A DNA stretch of 9,854 nt from Mucilaginibacter sp. UBA4741 (GTDB taxonomy: Bacteria > Bacteroidota > Bacteroidia > Sphingobacteriales > Sphingobacteriaceae). Below the pieces are notes generated by a model. It was not told the origin of the DNA, did not search any database, and saw only the letters and a program-made list of their open reading frames with translations. The stretch is from positions 1,469-11,322 of the forward strand of contig DHIR01000106.1 in NCBI GenBank assembly GCA_002403905.1, in the 5' to 3' direction. The translations under genes were made by a program, and so were the position numbers. This document shows positions 1 to 7,060 of this stretch, one piece after another; within the stretch, counting starts at the first letter, position 1; each line of letters opens with the position of its first letter.

Positions 1-336
1 GCCACCAAAATGCTTCCAACCGAATGGAAACGTAAAGACGAATGGTATCACTACAAATCAGTAAGCCCGGATATACATATTCTGATAAACTTAGAAGAAT
101 CATCACTTACCTATAATAAAAATGGTGCTGATGATGCTTTTAAAATGGGTGCGAGCCACCCAATTGCCTGGTACCATGAGTTTGATGGCGGCCGTGTGTT
201 TTACACCGGTTTGGGCCATACAGATGAGTCATATAGCGAACCGTTGTTCTTACAGCATTTACTGGGTGGCATACAATATGCTATCGGTAAAAATGCTCCT
301 TTAAAATACGCCAAAGCTAAAACCCAACGCGTTCCT
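1..336 (+). repeat. Tandem duplicate, copy A (ThuA C-terminal half)
   Basis: This stretch aligns without gaps to 850–1185, an offset of 849 bp. I count about 21 differences in 336 bp. The first 80 bp are identical. Three differences cluster at 81–84, then they become denser towards the 3' end, and similarity is lost after about 336. Nearly all changes before 270 are synonymous. The left boundary of the repeat lies outside the window. Confidence 0.95.
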
Positions 337-345
337 GTGAATTAA
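1..345 (+). CDS. ThuA-domain protein, stand-alone paralogue (5' end outside window)
   Basis: The frame is open from base 1 and ends at TAA 343–345, so only the last 114 codons are present. The translation matches residues 154–265 of the ThuA domain of the next gene with about four substitutions (Q/K, K/N, T/S, V/L). It then stops after QRVPVN, just where the neighbour continues into its dehydrogenase domain. The gene therefore encodes a protein ending at the ThuA boundary, probably a single-domain secreted protein of roughly 265 residues if its start resembles the neighbour's. ThuA (trehalose-utilisation) proteins have a class I glutamine-amidotransferase-like fold and are linked to metabolism of sugars and keto-sugars; the exact reaction here is unknown. 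Only 45 bp without a hairpin separate it from the fused gene, so the two are probably co-transcribed. It could instead be a truncated relic of a second fused gene. Confidence 0.85.
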   Translation, partial: ATKMLPTEWKRKDEWYHYKSVSPDIHILINLEESSLTYNKNGADDAFKMGASHPIAWYHEFDGGRVFYTGLGHTDESYSEPLFLQHLLGGIQYAIGKNAPLKYAKAKTQRVPVN

Positions 346-390
346 GGATAATATTTCGACACCAAAAACAGCCAAACAAATTTAATAACA

Positions 391-3120
391 ATGAAATTAA
401 GATTCTTTAGCTTTTTAAGCATTGCCTTATTAGCACTTTTAAGTGCGGGTACTGCCGAAGCACAAGTAAAACCACGACTATTAGTTTTTAAGAAAACAGC
501 AGGTTTTCATCATGGCTCTATCCCGCTTGCGGCGTTGGCTGTAATGAAATTAGGCCAGGAAAACGGTTTCCTGGTTGATACCACTACGGATGCAAATAAA
601 ATAACAGAGAGTAATTTAAAACATTACACCGCTGTTGTTTTTGCAAGCACAACAGGCGATATTTTAAACCCGGCTCAGCAGGCAGACCTGGAAAGATTTA
701 TACAGGCAGGTGGTGGTTTTGTGGGTATCCACGCCGCTGCCGATGCCGAGTATAACTGGCCATGGTATGGTAAAATGATAGGCGGCTGGTTTGCGCACCA
801 CCCGGCACAGCAAATGGCTACTTTAACCGTGGTTGATAAAAACTTTATAGCCACCAAAATGCTTCCAACCGAATGGAAACGTAAAGACGAATGGTATCAC
901 TACAAATCAGTAAGCCCGGATATACATATATTAATAAACTTAGAAGAATCATCACTTACCTATAATAAAAATGGTGCTGATGATGCTTTTAAAATGGGCG
1001 CGAGCCACCCAATTGCCTGGTACCATGAGTTTGATGGCGGCCGTGTGTTTTATACCGGTTTGGGTCACACAGATGAGTCATACAGCGAACCGTTGTTTTT
1101 ACAACATTTACTGGGTGGTATAAAATACGCCATCGGTAAAAATGCTCCCTTAAACTACGCCAAAGCCAAATCACAACGCTTGCCTGAAGAAAACAGGTTT
1201 AACAAAAAACAAATAGCTGCAGGTGTTTTTGATGAGCCTACCGAAATGACCATCTTACCAAACCTTGATATTTTAGTAGTGCAACGTAAAGGCGAGTTCA
1301 TGCTTTACAATCACCTAACTAAAAAAGTTAAACAGGTTGGTTTTGTAAACGTATATAGCCATACCCTAACTGAAAAAGGTAAGGGTGTAAATGCCGAAGA
1401 GGGCTTATTAGGCGTACAAGCCGATCCGGATTTTGCAAAAAATCATTATATCTACGCATATTACAGCCCGATTGATACATCGGTTAACCAGTTATCACGC
1501 TTTACATTTGTGAATGGTAAGATCTCTAAAAAAAGCGAAAAAGTTATTTTACGTGTAAAAACCATGCGCGAGATATGCTGCCATACCGGTGGCTCCATCG
1601 CTTTTGGTAAAGATCATGTGCTTTTTGTTTCGCAAGGCGATAACACAACACCGTTTGATGAGCCTAGCAATGGCCGCGGTAAAAATCCACCAAACTCTTA
1701 CTCTTATTCTCCGTTGGATGACCGTCCGGGATTTGAGCAATATGATGACAGAAGAGGTTCTGGTAATACCAATGACCTGCGCGGAAAAATATTGCGTATA
1801 AAAATTAAACCTGATGGTACTTACACTATACCAGAAGGTAACCTGTTCCCGAAAGGAACTGCAAAAACCCGTCCCGAAATTTATGTAATGGGCGATAGAA
1901 ACCCGTACCGTATATCGGTTGATAAAAAGAACGGCTTTTTGTATTGGGGCGAGGTTGGCCCGGATGCTAACAATGATAGTTTAGCAACACACGGCCCACG
2001 CGGTTATGATGAAGTTAACCAGGCCCAAAAAGCCGGTAACTTTGGTTATCCGTATGTTATAGGCAATAATATCCCGTACCGCCGCTATGATTATGCAACG
2101 GGTAAAGTCGGTGAGCCGTTTGACCCGCAACATCTGGTTAACGAATCAAGAAACAATACCGGTTTAACAGACCTGCCACCGGCACAACCTGCGCTTATAT
2201 GGTATCCGTACGGCGAGTCAAAAGAATTTCCTGAAGTTGGCTCGGGTGGCCGTACTTCTATGGCAGGCCCGGTGTATCATTCAGAAGATTATAAGAATCC
2301 GGGTAAATTTCCATCATATTTTAACAACAAACTATTCATTTACGAATTTATACGTGGTTGGATAAAGGTTGTAACTATGGATGCCAAAGGTAACTACGTA
2401 TCAATGGAGCCATTTATGAAATCGACCAAGTTTAATGGTATGATCGATATGGAAATGGGCCCTGACGGTAAATTGTATGTTTTAGAATATGGAACAAACG
2501 GTGGCTGGTTCAAAAAGAACACAGATGCCGGCGTAAGCCGTATAGATTATAACGCCGGTAACCGTGCGCCCGAGATAGCGTCTGTAACCGCGGATAAATC
2601 TTATGGTCCGCTACCCACAACAGTTACTTTAGCAGTAAAAGCTACAGATCCTGAAAATGATAAGATGACCTATACCTGGAATTTTGGTAATGGTATTAAA
2701 AAGATCACCACTAAACCATCTGTAACTTACACCTATCCAAAAACAGGTACGTTTAAAGCATCCGTTATTGTGAAGGATAGCAAACTGGCTTCATCAGGAG
2801 CAAGCAAACCGGTAATTATTGCCGCAGGCAGTATGGACGAGCCTGTTGACCCATCATTACCATTTGCAGCAGGCAAAGCGCTAATGATGTCTATGGATTG
2901 CAAATCATGCCATAAGACAAACGAAACGGTTATAGGCCCTGCATTTGCAGCGGTGGCAAACAAATACAAGAAAAACCGGGCAACTTATGCCCAGCTTACC
3001 GCTAAAATACAAAATGGCGGTACGGGTGTTTGGAGCGATGTAACCATGCCAGCCCACCCAAGTTTAAAAACTGAGGAAGCCAAACAGATTTTAGACTGGA
3101 TATTCTCTTTGAAGAAATAA
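391..3120 (+). CDS. Secreted ThuA / PQQ sugar dehydrogenase-like / PKD / cytochrome c fusion protein
   Basis: A 909-residue exported protein. Residues 1–24 form a Sec signal peptide (KLR start, Leu/Ala core, cleavage near AEA-Q). Residues 27–250 are a ThuA domain, with the hallmark GGGFVGIHAAAD at 107–118. Residues about 275–720 are a glucose/sorbosone dehydrogenase-type six-bladed propeller: EEGLLGVQADPDF near 336, CCHTGG with H398 as probable catalytic base, GDRNP with R503, and EVNQAQKAGNFGYPY near 541. Residues about 725–812 form a PKD domain (WNFGNG, YTYPKTGTF). Residues about 820–909 are a class I cytochrome c with CKSCH (C837, C840, H841) and M886 in VTMPAHP as likely sixth haem ligand. 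The propeller should oxidise a sugar or related alcohol with PQQ and pass electrons to its own haem. The substrate cannot be read from sequence, and this reaction is inferred from the families. The ATG at 391 is supported by the signal peptide. A terminator follows the stop codon. Confidence 0.92.
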   Translation: MKLRFFSFLSIALLALLSAGTAEAQVKPRLLVFKKTAGFHHGSIPLAALAVMKLGQENGFLVDTTTDANKITESNLKHYTAVVFASTTGDILNPAQQADLERFIQAGGGFVGIHAAADAEYNWPWYGKMIGGWFAHHPAQQMATLTVVDKNFIATKMLPTEWKRKDEWYHYKSVSPDIHILINLEESSLTYNKNGADDAFKMGASHPIAWYHEFDGGRVFYTGLGHTDESYSEPLFLQHLLGGIKYAIGKNAPLNYAKAKSQRLPEENRFNKKQIAAGVFDEPTEMTILPNLDILVVQRKGEFMLYNHLTKKVKQVGFVNVYSHTLTEKGKGVNAEEGLLGVQADPDFAKNHYIYAYYSPIDTSVNQLSRFTFVNGKISKKSEKVILRVKTMREICCHTGGSIAFGKDHVLFVSQGDNTTPFDEPSNGRGKNPPNSYSYSPLDDRPGFEQYDDRRGSGNTNDLRGKILRIKIKPDGTYTIPEGNLFPKGTAKTRPEIYVMGDRNPYRISVDKKNGFLYWGEVGPDANNDSLATHGPRGYDEVNQAQKAGNFGYPYVIGNNIPYRRYDYATGKVGEPFDPQHLVNESRNNTGLTDLPPAQPALIWYPYGESKEFPEVGSGGRTSMAGPVYHSEDYKNPGKFPSYFNNKLFIYEFIRGWIKVVTMDAKGNYVSMEPFMKSTKFNGMIDMEMGPDGKLYVLEYGTNGGWFKKNTDAGVSRIDYNAGNRAPEIASVTADKSYGPLPTTVTLAVKATDPENDKMTYTWNFGNGIKKITTKPSVTYTYPKTGTFKASVIVKDSKLASSGASKPVIIAAGSMDEPVDPSLPFAAGKALMMSMDCKSCHKTNETVIGPAFAAVANKYKKNRATYAQLTAKIQNGGTGVWSDVTMPAHPSLKTEEAKQILDWIFSLKK
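850..1185 (+). repeat. Tandem duplicate, copy B (inside the fused ThuA gene)
   Basis: This is the partner of the repeat at 1–336 and lies within the ThuA domain of the fused gene, codons 154–265. It is in the same reading frame and the same orientation as copy A. Confidence 0.95.
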
Positions 3121-3138
3121 ACAGGATTAACCAATATT

Positions 3139-3175
3139 AAAAAAAGCCAAAATGGGAAACCTTTTTGGCTTTTTT
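3139..3175 (+). terminator. Intrinsic terminator after the ThuA fusion gene
   Basis: A hairpin starts 19 bp after the stop codon. The arms AAAAAGCCAAAA and TTTTGGCTTTTT pair, followed by one T·T mismatch and two G-C pairs that close a GAAA tetraloop (3156–3159). The descending arm runs into a T-rich tail. The A-rich ascending arm means it could also work in the other direction. It separates the ThuA unit from ligD. Confidence 0.85.
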
Positions 3176-3205
3176 GTTTAAAACCATTTTTTCAATTCTG
3201 TTGTT

Positions 3206-3233
3206 TCATAACTAAACAAGCTATTAGTTATGA
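3206..3233 (+). promoter_or_regulatory. Perfect inverted repeat spanning the ligD start codon
   Basis: TCATAACTAA (3206–3215) and TTAGTTATGA (3224–3233) are exact reverse complements separated by 8 bases. The ATG of ligD (3230–3232) lies inside the right arm. In RNA this could form a 10-bp stem that hides the start codon; in DNA it could be an operator for a dimeric regulator. Neither role is proven. I see no clear TAnnTTTG promoter in the spacer. Confidence 0.5.
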
Positions 3234-5959
3234 GCCTTGAAAAATATGCAGAGAAGCGGGATTTCACCAAAACAGCCGAACCTAAAGCCGGCCTTAGTAA
3301 GAATAAAGATCATTTAATGTTTGTAATACAAAAGCATGATGCATCGCGCCTTCATTATGATTTCAGGTTGGAAATGGATGGCGTTTTAAAAAGCTGGGCC
3401 GTACCAAAAGGTCCGTCGACCGATCCTAAAACCAAACGACTGGCCATGATGGTTGAGGATCATCCGTTTGACTACCGCAATTTTGAAGGTATAATACCAC
3501 AGGGCGAATATGGCGGCGGTACAGTAATAGTTTGGGACGAAGGTACCTACGAGCCCATTGAGGAAATAAAAGGCAAAAAAGCGCAGGAGAAGCACCTTAT
3601 AGAACAACTAAAAGCCGGCTCAGTTAAAATAAAACTACACGGCGAAAAACTGGAAGGCGAATACGCGCTGGTAAAAACGCATGGCATGGGCGAGAACGGC
3701 TGGCTGCTGATTAAACATAATGATGATTTTGCTTCCAAGACTGATATCACCAAAAAAGATAAATCCGTTCTCTCCGGCAAAACCATTGAGTCTATGGAAA
3801 AAACCAGCGAAAAAGTTTGGCAGCATGGCCATGAGGAAGCTATAGAAAAGGTCGACAAAAAATCTAAAAAAAAAGACTCGGCGCAACCGGTTGAGGAAGT
3901 GGTGGGTGAGGACCTGGCTGCGGGACAAGTGGATCAGGCTGAGCCCGATGTTGCGGCGCTTTTAAAATCGGCCCCCAAATCATCCGTCCCCCAAAATATA
4001 AAACCCATGAAGGCCACGCTGGTGGATGCCCCTTTTGATGACCCCGATTGGGTGTATGAGGTTAAGTGGGACGGTTACCGTGCCGTTGCGGTCATCGACA
4101 AAAAAGGAGCGGAGCTGATATCGCGCAACAACATTCCTTTCGATAAATATTATCCCATAAATAAACTGCTTAAAGACTGGCAGCTTAACGCTGTAATTGA
4201 TGGTGAGATTGTAGTACTGAATAATAAGGGTCTATCAGACTTTGGCGCGCTGCAAAACTGGCGAAGCGAGGCTGATGGTAACTTGGTTTATTATGTGTTT
4301 GATATATTATGGTATGAAGGTAAAAACCTAATGAACTTTCCATTAAGCGACAGGCAAGCTATCCTAAAAGAAATACTGCCAACCAATGATGACCGGATCC
4401 GTCAAAGCAAAGTATTTGCCGCTAATGGCATCGATTTTTTTGAAACTGCCGAGAAAATTGGAATGGAAGGCATCATAGCCAAAAAAGCAAGCAGTGTTTA
4501 TACATCTGATCTGCACTCGAAAGAATGGTTAAAGATAAAAGTACAACGCAGGCAGGAAGTAATTATAGCCGGCTTTACCAAGAACGCGGACACCGCCAAA
4601 GCATTTAGCGCATTAATATTGGCAGTTTATGATGGTAAGGAGCTAAAATATGTGGGCAAAGTTGGCACAGGATTTTCTGAGAAATTGCAAAAAGAAATGA
4701 TGACCAGGTTTAAGCCATTGATAACTGATAAGGTGCCTTTTGATGTTGAGCCCGATGTGGATAAGCCATCACGTTTTCGCCCGCAGCGGATGGGTGCCAA
4801 ACCAACCTGGCTAAAGCCCGAGTTGGTTGGCGAGGTTGCTTTTGCCGAAGTTACCGGTGATGGCGTTTTTAGGCAGGCTTCATTTAAAGGCATGCGCGAG
4901 GATAAAAGTGCCAAAGATGTGATATTGGAAACACCGAAGGATACGGATGAAACAGTGAACCCTGCCAACGAAGAATCGAAAGAAACCCATACTTCTATAA
5001 AACCGCCAACCGATACGGATCGTAAAACATTGCTCAATCCCAAAGACGAAACCCAGGTGCGAAAAATATGCGGGCATGATCTGAAATTTACTCATCTAAG
5101 TAAAGTGTATTGGCCCGAAGACGGCGTTACCAAGCGCGATATGTTTAACTATTACTACCGGGTGGCTGAATATATTTTACCTTATTTAAAAGATAGGCCC
5201 ATGTCGCTTAATCGTTTCCCTAACGGGATACATGGGCCAAGTTTTTATCAAAAGGATGTTAAAGGCAAAGCGCCCGATTGGGTAACCAAAACCTTCCCTT
5301 ACACTAACGGCGATGGTGAACATAAAGAGTATTTAGTAGGATCAGACGAAGCTTATTTATTATGGATGGCATCATTGGGTTGTATCGAAATGAATCCGTG
5401 GTTTAGTCGTGTGCAGTCGCCGGATAACCCGGATTATTGCGTGATCGATCTCGATCCTGATAAAAACACATTCGACCAGGTAATATCAGCTGCGTTAGAA
5501 GTTAAAAAAGTGCTGGACGCTTTGGATGTGCCATGCTATCCAAAAACATCAGGCTCAACAGGTATGCACTTGTATATCCCGCTGGATGCAAAATACAGTT
5601 ATGAGCAGTCGCAAATGTTTGCTAAAATAGTTGTATCGCTGGTGCATAAACAAATACCAGATTATACAAGCTTAGAACGCATGGTAGCTAACCGTAAGGG
5701 CAAGATGTATTTAGATTTTTTACAAAACCGGCCGGGGGCTACCATAGCTGGCCCATATTCATTACGACCAAAAGTAGGGGCAACTGTTTCCATGCCATTA
5801 ACTTGGGATGAGGTTAAGCCGGGGCTAACAATGAAGCACTTTACGATATTTAACTCCATAGATCGCCTAAAAGAAACCGGCGACCTGTTTAAAGGGGTTT
5901 TAGGTAAAGGAATTGATTTGGAGAAAACGATAACAAAGGCAAAAAAAATATTCGGATAA
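3230..5959 (+). CDS. ligD: Multifunctional DNA ligase D (phosphoesterase–ligase–polymerase), NHEJ
   Basis: A complete 909-residue ATP-dependent DNA ligase D that processes and seals double-strand breaks together with Ku. Domains run PE–LIG–POL, the same order as in Pseudomonas LigD. The 3'-phosphoesterase (about 1–165) keeps H36, H42, D44, R46, H78 and Y82, which match the metal and phosphate ligands of the Pseudomonas enzyme. After a Lys/Glu-rich linker (about 185–250), the ligase has the nucleotidyl motif KWDG with K279 as the adenylated lysine, EGIIAKK at 413–419 and WLKIK at 433–437, then an OB fold to about 560. A polar linker (about 565–605) precedes the primase-like polymerase (about 610–905), with DLDPD (D740, D742), SGSTGMH (774–780) and LDFLQN (D829). 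The start at 3230 is supported by the typical N-terminus with KRDFTKTAEP. All catalytic residues that I can check are present. No ku gene lies in the window. Confidence 0.97.
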   Translation: MSLEKYAEKRDFTKTAEPKAGLSKNKDHLMFVIQKHDASRLHYDFRLEMDGVLKSWAVPKGPSTDPKTKRLAMMVEDHPFDYRNFEGIIPQGEYGGGTVIVWDEGTYEPIEEIKGKKAQEKHLIEQLKAGSVKIKLHGEKLEGEYALVKTHGMGENGWLLIKHNDDFASKTDITKKDKSVLSGKTIESMEKTSEKVWQHGHEEAIEKVDKKSKKKDSAQPVEEVVGEDLAAGQVDQAEPDVAALLKSAPKSSVPQNIKPMKATLVDAPFDDPDWVYEVKWDGYRAVAVIDKKGAELISRNNIPFDKYYPINKLLKDWQLNAVIDGEIVVLNNKGLSDFGALQNWRSEADGNLVYYVFDILWYEGKNLMNFPLSDRQAILKEILPTNDDRIRQSKVFAANGIDFFETAEKIGMEGIIAKKASSVYTSDLHSKEWLKIKVQRRQEVIIAGFTKNADTAKAFSALILAVYDGKELKYVGKVGTGFSEKLQKEMMTRFKPLITDKVPFDVEPDVDKPSRFRPQRMGAKPTWLKPELVGEVAFAEVTGDGVFRQASFKGMREDKSAKDVILETPKDTDETVNPANEESKETHTSIKPPTDTDRKTLLNPKDETQVRKICGHDLKFTHLSKVYWPEDGVTKRDMFNYYYRVAEYILPYLKDRPMSLNRFPNGIHGPSFYQKDVKGKAPDWVTKTFPYTNGDGEHKEYLVGSDEAYLLWMASLGCIEMNPWFSRVQSPDNPDYCVIDLDPDKNTFDQVISAALEVKKVLDALDVPCYPKTSGSTGMHLYIPLDAKYSYEQSQMFAKIVVSLVHKQIPDYTSLERMVANRKGKMYLDFLQNRPGATIAGPYSLRPKVGATVSMPLTWDEVKPGLTMKHFTIFNSIDRLKETGDLFKGVLGKGIDLEKTITKAKKIFG

Positions 5960-5985
5960 AAGAATGGATAGTACGATATTTTAAC

Positions 5986-6000
5986 TACGAAATATTCGTA
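5986..6000 (+). promoter_or_regulatory. Dyad operator, copy 1
   Basis: TACGAAATATTCGTA is a 6-bp inverted repeat (TACGAA/TTCGTA) around ATA. The same 15 bases recur 39 bp downstream. The spacing and symmetry suggest a binding site for a dimeric transcription factor controlling the GLPGLI operon. Confidence 0.6.
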
Positions 6001-6022
6001 ATTTGTTAAAATGTGTTAAATA

Positions 6023-6041
6023 TCTACGAAATATTCGTAGA
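6023..6041 (+). promoter_or_regulatory. Dyad operator, copy 2 (extended palindrome)
   Basis: TCTACGAAATATTCGTAGA has 8-bp arms around ATA and contains the full 15-bp core of copy 1. It overlaps the expected -33 region of the promoter for the GLPGLI gene, so a bound protein would block RNA polymerase. The TAC-N9-GTA outline recalls BlaI/MecI-type operators (TACA…TGTA); the assignment to that family is inference. Confidence 0.65.
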
Positions 6042-6065
6042 GTGACATGCTGTTAGTTATATTTG
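6034..6065 (+). promoter_or_regulatory. Predicted Bacteroidota promoter of the GLPGLI operon
   Basis: TATATTTG at 6058–6065 fits the Bacteroidota -7 consensus TAnnTTTG. A weak -33-like TTCG lies at 6034–6037, 20 bp upstream and inside the second operator. Transcription would begin near 6072, giving a leader of about 45 nt before the ATG at 6119. A poor -33 element would fit a regulated promoter. Confidence 0.55.
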
Positions 6066-6083
6066 TTTTGTAATTCAATTTTT

Positions 6084-6122
6084 ATGGAGGACTTAACATT
6101 TAAACTTATATCGCAGTCATGA
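6084..6122 (+). CDS. Possible 12-residue leader ORF overlapping the GLPGLI start
   Basis: The ATG at 6084 opens a short frame, MEDLTFKLISQS, whose TGA (6120–6122) overlaps the GLPGLI start codon in ATGA. It lies downstream of the predicted transcription start, so it would be in the mRNA. Such an arrangement could couple translation of the two frames. The frame is so short that chance is a fair explanation, and no homology can be judged. Confidence 0.2.
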   Translation: MEDLTFKLISQS

Positions 6123-7060
6123 AAAAAATAGCATCAGTTTTAGCAGTTTTATTGTACGTGGCAAACCTGGCCAAAGCACAAGAGCCCCAAATGGCCAAAT
6201 TAATTGTTCATTATAAATTCTCGCACTTACGCGATACTACTAATAAAGCCAACCCTTATACCGAGAACATGGTTTTGTTCCTGGGGCAATCGGCAAGTGT
6301 TTATAAAAGCTATGACCGCAAATTGCAGGAAGCCCTGATGCGTAAACAAGTTGCCGATCAGATTGCCGAGCAAAAAGGATCAGGCGGGCCGATGAATATC
6401 AAGATAACCAACAAAATGTCTTCAACAAATACCGAGTATTTCCAATTCCCGGCAGATGGCAAGTTTATGCGTAAAGAAAGGCTGATAACGCCATACCTGG
6501 TAGAAGAGAAGATGCCTGAAATTAAATGGAAAATAAGTGCCGATACCATGACCCTTGGCGGTATGCATTGCCAAAAAGCGATGACGCATTTTAAGGGTCG
6601 CGATTATACTGCGTGGTTCTCGCCCGATCTGCCTTTCCACTCGGGCCCATGGAAACTAAACGGCTTGCCCGGCTTAATACTAGAGGCTTATGATAAAAAC
6701 AAAGAAGTTGTTTTTAAATTTGATAGCATGGAAGAAGCCGTACCTATGGTAAAATCTGCTACTGCTGCTGCTCCAGAGGGACAGCATGGTTTTACCATGA
6801 TAGGCATGGATGATCCTAACATTGACCCTAACCTGATAGCCGTACCTACCGATGCAGTACGTACAACCGAGAAAGAATTTAATAACCTGCGCGATGCTAT
6901 GCGTAAGGACCCTAACGCGTTTGCACAAGGCGCAATGAATAGCGCGAATATGCGTGGTGGTGCGCCGGGTGGTGGTGGTCCGGGTGGACCGGTTATGAAA
7001 ATACAGGTGACTGGCGGGCCTGTAATAAATAACCCACTAGAATTACCTGAGAAAAAATGA
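6119..7060 (+). CDS. GLPGLI-family (Porph_ging) secreted protein
   Basis: A 313-residue exported protein of the GLPGLI family, whose biochemical function is unknown. Residues 1–21 are a signal peptide (MKKIA start, hydrophobic core, cleavage near AKA-Q). The family core covers about 25–215: WKIS at 136, CQKAM at 151–155, a GRDYTAWFSPDLPF stretch from 160, and GPWKLNGLPGLILE with the name motif at 182–187. The tail beyond about 215 includes a polar segment and a Gly/Pro-rich stretch (280–291) that is not part of the usual core. The start at 6119 is chosen for the signal peptide. The gene overlaps the next by 4 bp (ATGA), so the pair is probably translationally coupled and works together at the outer membrane. 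Two dyad operators and a promoter lie upstream. Confidence 0.92.
   Translation: MKKIASVLAVLLYVANLAKAQEPQMAKLIVHYKFSHLRDTTNKANPYTENMVLFLGQSASVYKSYDRKLQEALMRKQVADQIAEQKGSGGPMNIKITNKMSSTNTEYFQFPADGKFMRKERLITPYLVEEKMPEIKWKISADTMTLGGMHCQKAMTHFKGRDYTAWFSPDLPFHSGPWKLNGLPGLILEAYDKNKEVVFKFDSMEEAVPMVKSATAAAPEGQHGFTMIGMDDPNIDPNLIAVPTDAVRTTEKEFNNLRDAMRKDPNAFAQGAMNSANMRGGAPGGGGPGGPVMKIQVTGGPVINNPLELPEKK

Noticed and set aside
1..1185. Insertion sequence or transposon as cause of the duplicated ThuA segment
   Set aside because: No transposase, terminal inverted repeats or target-site duplication are visible, and the repeat follows a protein domain in frame.
4627..5043. Minus-strand open frame (138 codons) inside ligD
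   Set aside because: It is a shadow of the ligase OB-fold and linker codons, with Ser/Val-rich composition and no recognisable motif.
5946..5980. Additional operator half-sites (AAATATTCG at the ligD end, TACGATATT at 5972)
   Set aside because: Each matches only one arm of the dyad in very AT-rich DNA, so they are not called as sites.
5986..6041. CRISPR-like array from the two repeated dyads
   Set aside because: There are only two 15-bp copies with a 24-bp spacer and no cas genes; the position at a promoter fits operators better.
6086..6090. GGAGG as Shine-Dalgarno sequence of the GLPGLI gene
   Set aside because: It lies 28 bases before the ATG, too far for initiation, and the other genes in the window do not use such a motif.
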